Positions 7,132 to 11,448 of a DNA stretch of 11,448 bases are shown piece after piece (within the stretch, counting starts at the first letter, position 1; every line of letters begins with the position of its first letter). The stretch is from Coriobacteriia bacterium (GTDB taxonomy: Bacteria; Actinomycetota; Coriobacteriia; Anaerosomatales; SLCP01), in assembly GCA_007125735.1 (NCBI GenBank), contig SLCP01000117.1, positions 1-11,448 on the forward strand, given 5' to 3'. The notes under the pieces were generated by a model. The model saw only the letters and a list, made by a program, of their open reading frames with translations. It was not told the DNA's origin and did not search any database. Both the position numbers and the translations under genes were made by a program.

Positions 7132-8010
7132 ATGGCTAACCGCCTCGTGCGGCTGAACACAACTGAGCGAGGTGTACGCCGTCGCATGCGCATCCGTGCT
7201 GCGATGTTCGCGACGGTAGTAGCGCTCGTCGCGGTGTCGAGCGGCTGCGACCGCAACGGCCCCGCGGAGAACGAGGTAATCGTCACCGGTTCGACGACGA
7301 TGCTTCCCATCGCCGAGATCGCAGGCGAGATGTTCCACGACCGCTACCCGGACAAGAAGGTGCTCGTGTCGGGTCTGGGTTCCTCGGCCGGTATCGAGAC
7401 GGTTGCGAGCGGGTCGTCGGACATCGGGACGTCCTCGCGCGACCTCAAGCCTGCCGAGGAGAAGCTCGGACTCTACGATACCCCGATCGCGTTCGATGCC
7501 ATCGCGGTGATCGTGCACCCCGATAACCCTATCGACTCGCTCACCACCGAAGAGGTGCGAGCGATCTTCGCAGGCGAGATCGAGAACTGGTCGCAGCTCG
7601 GGGGCCGAGACAAGAAGGTCGGGCTCGTCAACCGCGACGAGGCCTCCGGTACGCGCGAGGCGTTCGACAGCATCGTGATGGGCGACACCCCTTTCGATCG
7701 TACGGCGGCCGTATTGCCCGGCACCGGTCAGGTGCGCTCCGTGGTCGCCAACGCGCCCGGTGCGATCGGCTACATCTCACTCGGCTTCGTGAATGACGAG
7801 GTCAAGGCGGTCACCATCGATGGAGTGACGCCGACGCCCGAGGCAGTCGTCACAGGCGAATACCCCATTCAGCGACTCCTGCACTTCTACACCGTCGGGC
7901 CGCCCACCGGGCTCGCCAAGAAGTACATCGACTTCGTCTTGTCGCCCGCGGTGCAAGACACCATCATCCAGGACGCCGGCTTCACCCCCATCATCGGGGG
8001 TGATCGTTAG
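7132..8010 (+). CDS. pstS: PstS, periplasmic/lipoprotein phosphate-binding protein
   Basis: This is the high-affinity phosphate receptor of the Pst ABC transporter, tethered outside the membrane. It has 292 residues. A signal peptide with Arg-rich n-region (13-22) and hydrophobic core (23-36) ends in VSSGC, so Cys39 is the likely lipidated residue; the lipobox is imperfect because it lacks Leu, Val or Ile at -3. Phosphate-binding motifs are TGSTTM (52-57), GSSAGIE (83-89), SSDIGTSSR (95-103) and RDEASGTREAF (168-178), with IGYISLGF (212-219) later. Two starts are possible. ATG 7132 has GAGGG (7120-7124) at seven bases and abuts pgeF; ATG 7186 gives a more compact signal peptide. I favour 7132 for its ribosome site. 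The stop overlaps the pstC GTG by one base. Confidence 0.95.
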   Translation: MANRLVRLNTTERGVRRRMRIRAAMFATVVALVAVSSGCDRNGPAENEVIVTGSTTMLPIAEIAGEMFHDRYPDKKVLVSGLGSSAGIETVASGSSDIGTSSRDLKPAEEKLGLYDTPIAFDAIAVIVHPDNPIDSLTTEEVRAIFAGEIENWSQLGGRDKKVGLVNRDEASGTREAFDSIVMGDTPFDRTAAVLPGTGQVRSVVANAPGAIGYISLGFVNDEVKAVTIDGVTPTPEAVVTGEYPIQRLLHFYTVGPPTGLAKKYIDFVLSPAVQDTIIQDAGFTPIIGGDR

Positions 8011-8933
8011 TGTCCGAGACGCCGGGGACTCAGGCGGGGTCGGGCACGCTGCAGCTCGTGTCGCGGCGCACCTACTTCAAGGAGCTCGCGCTCAAGAACC
8101 TCTTCCTGCTCTGCGCCGGAGTGGCGGTCGCGGGCGTGGTGCTCATCTTCGCGTTCGTGGGGGTGCGTGGATGGCCGATCTTCGCCGAGGTGGGCCCGTG
8201 GGCGTTCCTGGCCGGACGCGAGTGGAACCCCACCGCCGGTCTCTACGGCATTCTGCCGCTCATCTACGGCTCGGTCGTGGTGATGCTCGGCGCGCTCGCC
8301 ATCGGCACCCCGCTTGCGGTGGGCACCGCGATCTTCCTCTCGGAGATCGCCACGCCGCGCGTGCGCTCGATCGTCCGTCCGGCCGTCGAGCTGCTCGCCG
8401 GCATCCCCTCGGTCATCTACGGGTTTTTCGGGCTCATCATCTTGCGTCCGATCATCGCGGACGCCACTGGCGGTCTCGGGTTCGGGGCGGTCACCGCATG
8501 GCTCATCCTCGCGATCATGATCGTGCCGACGATCGCCGCGATCTCGGAGGATGCACTTCGCTCCATCCCTCCCGGCATCCGAGAGGCGAGCTACGCCATG
8601 GGCGCCACCACGTGGCAGACCATCTACAAGGTGCTCGTCCCGGCCGCCAAGATCGGCATCATCGACGCGATCATCCTCGGCATGGGACGCGCTATCGGCG
8701 AGACCATGGCGGTGCTCATGGTCGTGGGTAACGCACCCGTCTTCCCCGAGTCGATCTCGGATCCCATCGCCACGCTCACCACGCAGATCGTCATGGACAT
8801 GCCGTATGCGGCCGGGGACCACCGCACCGCGCTCTTCGGCATGGGGATCATCCTCTTTCTCGTGTCCATGGGGCTCGTCGCTCTCGTGCGCCTCATGTCC
8901 CGCTTCCAGACAGCGATGGAGTCCGGCCGATGA
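8010..8933 (+). CDS. pstC: PstC, phosphate ABC transporter permease
   Basis: One of the two membrane subunits forming the phosphate channel with PstA. It has 307 residues, with about six hydrophobic helices (near 29-51, 80-110, 125-148, 158-177, 214-238 and 275-295). The cytoplasmic coupling loop REASYAMGATTWQT (191-204) is the classic EAA motif that docks on PstB. The N-terminal 20 residues are polar and cytoplasmic. The start is GTG 8010, which shares its first base with the pstS stop (TAGTG). GGGGGTGA (about 7996-8003) serves as ribosome site. It overlaps pstA by the ATGA at 8930-8933, so synthesis of both permeases is coupled. Confidence 0.96.
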   Translation: MSETPGTQAGSGTLQLVSRRTYFKELALKNLFLLCAGVAVAGVVLIFAFVGVRGWPIFAEVGPWAFLAGREWNPTAGLYGILPLIYGSVVVMLGALAIGTPLAVGTAIFLSEIATPRVRSIVRPAVELLAGIPSVIYGFFGLIILRPIIADATGGLGFGAVTAWLILAIMIVPTIAAISEDALRSIPPGIREASYAMGATTWQTIYKVLVPAAKIGIIDAIILGMGRAIGETMAVLMVVGNAPVFPESISDPIATLTTQIVMDMPYAAGDHRTALFGMGIILFLVSMGLVALVRLMSRFQTAMESGR

Positions 8934-9754
8934 GCAAGCGGATCACCAACGCTATCGCCCTCGGAATGCTGTGGATCGCGGCTCTCATCACCGTCGCGGT
9001 GCTCGGCACCGTGATCGGCTACGTCGTCATCAACGGCATCGGCGAGCTCTCGCCCCGGTTCATCTTCACGTGGCCGGAGGGCGTGGCTGCCGAGGGAGGC
9101 GTGTGGCCGACGATAGTCTCCACCCTGTACGTCACCGCGCTCGCCATGGTCATCATCACGCCGATCGCCATCCTCGCGGCGGTCTACCTCGCCGAGTACG
9201 CCGTGCAGGGACGGCTCGTCGGCACGATACGCTTCGCGGCCGACTCTCTTGCGAGCGTGCCCTCGATCGTCATGGGCCTCTTCGGCCTCGCGCTTTTCGT
9301 GGAAGCGGCGGGTATCGGCTTCTCCATGCTCTCGGCCGCGCTCGCACTCTCGTTCCTCATGCTCCCGATCGTCATGCGCACCACCGAGGAGGCCATCCGC
9401 GCGGTTCCCAAGTACATCCGCTGGGGCTCCTACGGGCTCGGTGCGACGAAGTGGCAGACGGTGAGCCGCATCGTGCTGCCGGCGGCGATGCCACGGATCA
9501 TCACCGGCATCATCCTGTCGACCGGCCGTGCGGTGGGCGAGACGGCTGTCGTCATCTACACGATGGGGCAAGCGATCAACCTGCCGGTAAGCCCGCTCGA
9601 CTCAGGCCGACCGATGACGGTGCACCTCTACCTGCTTGCCATGGAGGGCATCAACCTGCCGGCGGCGTACGGTACGGCACTCCTCCTCATGATCCTCATC
9701 CTTGGCTTCAACCTCGGTGCACGGTTCTTCCTGCGCCGGAATCGGAAGGTGTAG
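8930..9754 (+). CDS. pstA: PstA, phosphate ABC transporter permease
   Basis: The second permease subunit, pairing with PstC. It has 274 residues with six predicted helices (the first about 11-35, the last about 244-262) and a basic C-terminus (RRNRKV). The cytoplasmic loop reads RWGSYGLGATKWQT (164-177). The LGATKWQT half is typical, but the usual REA/REG start is RWG, so the conserved Glu of the EAA motif is replaced by Trp. PstC keeps its Glu. The late helix motif TGRAVGETA (198-206) is family-typical, and the frame is intact throughout, so it should be functional. The start ATG 8930 sits in the ATGA overlap with pstC. Three bases separate its stop from pstB. Confidence 0.95.
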   Translation: MSKRITNAIALGMLWIAALITVAVLGTVIGYVVINGIGELSPRFIFTWPEGVAAEGGVWPTIVSTLYVTALAMVIITPIAILAAVYLAEYAVQGRLVGTIRFAADSLASVPSIVMGLFGLALFVEAAGIGFSMLSAALALSFLMLPIVMRTTEEAIRAVPKYIRWGSYGLGATKWQTVSRIVLPAAMPRIITGIILSTGRAVGETAVVIYTMGQAINLPVSPLDSGRPMTVHLYLLAMEGINLPAAYGTALLLMILILGFNLGARFFLRRNRKV

Positions 9755-9757
9755 ACG

Positions 9758-10564
9758 ATGGCACTCCGTGCGACTCCGGTCCCTGACAACGCGCCGAACA
9801 AGATCACCGTGAAGGAACTCGACTTCTTCTACGGCGACTTCCACGCGCTCACCGACATCACCGTGGACATCAAGGAAAAGGCGGTCACGGCTTTCATCGG
9901 TCCGTCGGGGTGTGGAAAGTCCACGTTCTTGCGGTGCTTCAACCGGATGAACGACCTCATCCCCGGGGCACGGGCCGAGGGACTCGTTTCGCTCGACGGG
10001 CAGGACATCTTCGAGACCGGGGTCGACCCGGTCGATCTGCGCAGGCGCATCGGCATGATCTTCCAGCAGCCGAACCCGTTCCCCATGTCGATCTACGACA
10101 ACGTCGCGTTCGGGCCGCGGTTGCAGGGCGTATCCAAGAAGGCCGAGCTCGACGAGATCGTTCAGCACTCGCTCGAGAGAGCGAACCTGTGGAAAGAGGT
10201 CAAGGACATCCTCGGCAGGGGAGGACTCACGCTCTCCGGTGGCCAGCAGCAGCGCCTGTGCATCGCACGCGTACTTGCGGTCGAGCCCGAGGTCATGCTC
10301 ATGGACGAGCCGTGCTCGGCGATCGATCCGACCTCGGTCCAGAAGATCGAAGACCTGATGGCCGAGCTCAAAGACCGCATCACCATCATCATCGTCACGC
10401 ACAACATGCAACAGGCGGCCCGCGTGAGCGATTTCACGGCCTTCTTCCTCCAGGAGGTCGCGGGCGACCCGGCGATCCTCGTCGAGTACGACCGCACCTC
10501 GAACCTCTTCACGTCGCCCAAGGACCGCCGCACCGAGGACTACATCACCGGACGCTTCGGTTAA
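9758..10564 (+). CDS. pstB: PstB, phosphate ABC transporter ATPase
   Basis: The cytoplasmic ATPase that powers phosphate import through PstC/PstA. It has 268 residues. It shows Walker A GPSGCGKST (48-56), the Q-loop FQQPNPFPMS (102-111, a PstB hallmark), signature LSGGQQQR (159-166), Walker B VMLMDEP (179-185), D-loop SAID (187-190), the switch His215 in VTHNM and the PstB-specific end RTEDYITGRFG (258-268). The stretch VAGDPAILVEYDRTSNLF (234-251) is a few residues longer than the usual MGELIEFG-type strand before FTSPKDRRTEDYI; I regard this as lineage variation. GGAAGG (9744-9749) inside the end of pstA is the ribosome site, eight bases from ATG 9758. All catalytic residues are present. 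Confidence 0.98.
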   Translation: MALRATPVPDNAPNKITVKELDFFYGDFHALTDITVDIKEKAVTAFIGPSGCGKSTFLRCFNRMNDLIPGARAEGLVSLDGQDIFETGVDPVDLRRRIGMIFQQPNPFPMSIYDNVAFGPRLQGVSKKAELDEIVQHSLERANLWKEVKDILGRGGLTLSGGQQQRLCIARVLAVEPEVMLMDEPCSAIDPTSVQKIEDLMAELKDRITIIIVTHNMQQAARVSDFTAFFLQEVAGDPAILVEYDRTSNLFTSPKDRRTEDYITGRFG

Positions 10565-10601
10565 ACCTTCGTGAACTGCGAGTTTCTCGGTGACGGAGCG
10601 G

Positions 10602-10607
10602 TATAAT
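10602..10607 (+). promoter_or_regulatory. Candidate -10 box (TATAAT) upstream of phoU
   Basis: A perfect TATAAT lies in the 106-base pstB-phoU gap, 63 bases before the phoU start. No recognisable TTGACA is found 16-19 bases upstream (the 17-base position reads CGAGTT), so any promoter would be weak or need an activator. GTGAAC at 10571-10576, the complement of the GTTCAC core of actinobacterial Pho boxes, lies further upstream as a single copy. I infer that phoU and yggS may be partly transcribed on their own. Confidence 0.5.
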
Positions 10608-10670
10608 GGCGCCGAGGAGAAGAGGGGCAAGGCTCCCGTGTCCCCGTGCATAAGGAGATGAATCGCAGCG

Positions 10671-11339
10671 ATGCGTGAAGCATTCAGGCAAGAACTCAAA
10701 GACCTCAAGGCCGAGGTCGTCTCGATCGGTAAGGTCGTGACCGACCGCACCCGCGACGCGGTCACCTCGCTCGTGACGGGCGACGTCGACCTGGCCGAGA
10801 CCGTCGTCGCAGGTGACGAAGAGATCGATCGCCGTACGCTCGCGGTCGAGGAGCACTCGCTCGAGGTCATCGCGACACAGTTCCCGGTCGCGCGTGACCT
10901 GCGGCTCCTCCACTCGCTCACCTACATCGCGCTCCACCTCGAGCGCATGGCCGACCTGGCGGTGAACATCGCGCGGGCTGCGAAGCGCACCGCCGGTCGA
11001 CGCGGCCCACAGACCCTCTACGACCTCATCCAGGCGCAGGGCAACCTCGTCTATCGCGTGCTCGATGCGACGTGCGAGGCGCTCGAGACGCGCGACGTCG
11101 AACTCGCGCGCAAGTTGCAAGACCTCGACGAGCCCATCGACCACCTCTACAAGCAGTTCTTCCGCGAGCTGGCACGCTTGCACGACGAGGAGGACATCGA
11201 GTGGGCCTCCTCGATGGTGCTGGCAAGCCGCTACCTCGAGCGTATCGCGGACAACGCGGTCGACATCGGCGAACGCATCGCCTACCTTGTGACTGGAGAG
11301 TTCGAAGCCCTTCACTCGCCTGACGAGGAGACTGCCTGA
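10671..11339 (+). CDS. phoU: PhoU, phosphate uptake/signalling regulator
   Basis: PhoU restrains the Pst transporter and, with a PhoR-type sensor kinase, signals phosphate sufficiency in the cytoplasm. It has 222 residues forming the usual two three-helix bundles. The repeat motifs are LERMADLAVNIA (90-101) in the first half and LERIADNAVDIGERIA (189-204) in the second; their acidic residues bind metal clusters in known structures. Start ATG 10671 gives the typical N-terminus MREAFRQELKDL. An in-frame stop at 10659 excludes an earlier start. The only good ribosome site, AAGGAG (10652-10657), is 13 bases away, which is long. No phoR/phoP-type genes are visible in the window. yggS starts three bases after the stop. 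Confidence 0.96.
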   Translation: MREAFRQELKDLKAEVVSIGKVVTDRTRDAVTSLVTGDVDLAETVVAGDEEIDRRTLAVEEHSLEVIATQFPVARDLRLLHSLTYIALHLERMADLAVNIARAAKRTAGRRGPQTLYDLIQAQGNLVYRVLDATCEALETRDVELARKLQDLDEPIDHLYKQFFRELARLHDEEDIEWASSMVLASRYLERIADNAVDIGERIAYLVTGEFEALHSPDEETA

Positions 11340-11342
11340 CCG

Positions 11343-11448
11343 ATGGGTGCCGTTGCGGCGCGATACGAGGCCGTCCGCCGACAGGTCGCGGACGCCGCGG
11401 ACGCCTGCGGCAGGAACCCCGAGGACGTCGCCGTCGTCGCCGTCACCA
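11343..11448 (+). CDS. yggS: YggS/YlmE-type PLP homeostasis protein (3' truncated)
   Basis: Only the first 35 codons are present; the gene runs off the window. The visible N-terminus has an amphipathic helix (RYEAVRRQVADAADACGR) followed by NPEDVAVVAVT. This matches the start of the YggS/YBL036C/PROSC family, where a helix rich in Ala and Arg and ending in GR-x-P-E-x-V precedes the first strand (VAVTK), whose Lys binds pyridoxal phosphate and lies just past the window edge. The family buffers PLP levels. Position supports the call, since ylmE normally follows ylmD (pgeF) near ftsZ. The start ATG 11343 is three bases after phoU; GAGGAG (11325-11330) lies 12 bases upstream. Confidence 0.82.
   Translation, partial: MGAVAARYEAVRRQVADAADACGRNPEDVAVVAVT

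Noticed and set aside
8551..9786. 411-residue + strand open frame in another frame of pstC and pstA
   Set aside because: The Arg/His/Ser-rich translation has no hydrophobic pattern; the pstC and pstA frames clearly code.
10565..10610. Pho box before phoU
   Set aside because: Only one reversed GTTCAC core is seen, without the 11-base direct repeats expected of a Pho box.
9602..10921. 439-residue minus-strand open frame across pstA, pstB and phoU
   Set aside because: It spans three firmly identified genes and the gap between two of them; no domain or ribosome site supports it.

Overview
The window is a gene-dense, high-GC stretch (roughly two-thirds G+C by eye). It joins the end of a division and cell-wall (dcw) cluster to a complete phosphate-uptake operon. 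Likely source: an actinobacterium, possibly of the Coriobacteriia type. This rests on the base composition, the order murG-murC-murB-ftsQ-ftsZ with no ftsA or ddl, the FtsZ sequence with its short C-terminal 'DIPAFLKKR' peptide, and the pgeF...yggS genes after ftsZ. The taxonomic call is an inference.

Region 1 (1-4244, + strand) holds the end of murG, then murC, murB and ftsQ. Each overlaps the next (4, 10 and 53 bases), so they are almost certainly one translationally coupled operon. The products make the lipid-linked peptidoglycan precursor (MurB, MurC, MurG) and one component of the divisome (FtsQ). Region 2 (4245-5636) is ftsZ. It is preceded by a 161-bp AT-rich leader that probably carries its own promoter and is followed by a strong hairpin terminator. 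A second perfect hairpin separates it from a convergent gene.

Region 3 (5637-6267) holds a lone minus-strand gene: an exported or membrane-anchored 169-residue protein with a two-helix, PLDc_N-like domain and a Pro/Ala-rich tail. Its start faces the next operon across a 121-bp divergent intergenic region.

Region 4 (6268-11448, + strand) is pgeF, immediately followed with zero spacing by pstS-pstC-pstA-pstB, then phoU (after 106 bp containing a perfect TATAAT) and the first 35 codons of yggS. In many Gram-positive genomes pgeF and yggS (ylmD and ylmE) are neighbours next to ftsZ. Here the whole phosphate-specific ABC transporter and its regulator PhoU lie between them.

Every gene except the minus-strand one belongs to a well-known family. 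I see no CRISPR, phage, transposon, RNA gene or convincing undescribed system. The points worth a second look are the placement of the pst-phoU cassette in a division cluster, the orphan PLDc_N-like gene, the architecture of the ftsZ leader, and a PstA cytoplasmic loop lacking the usual Glu.
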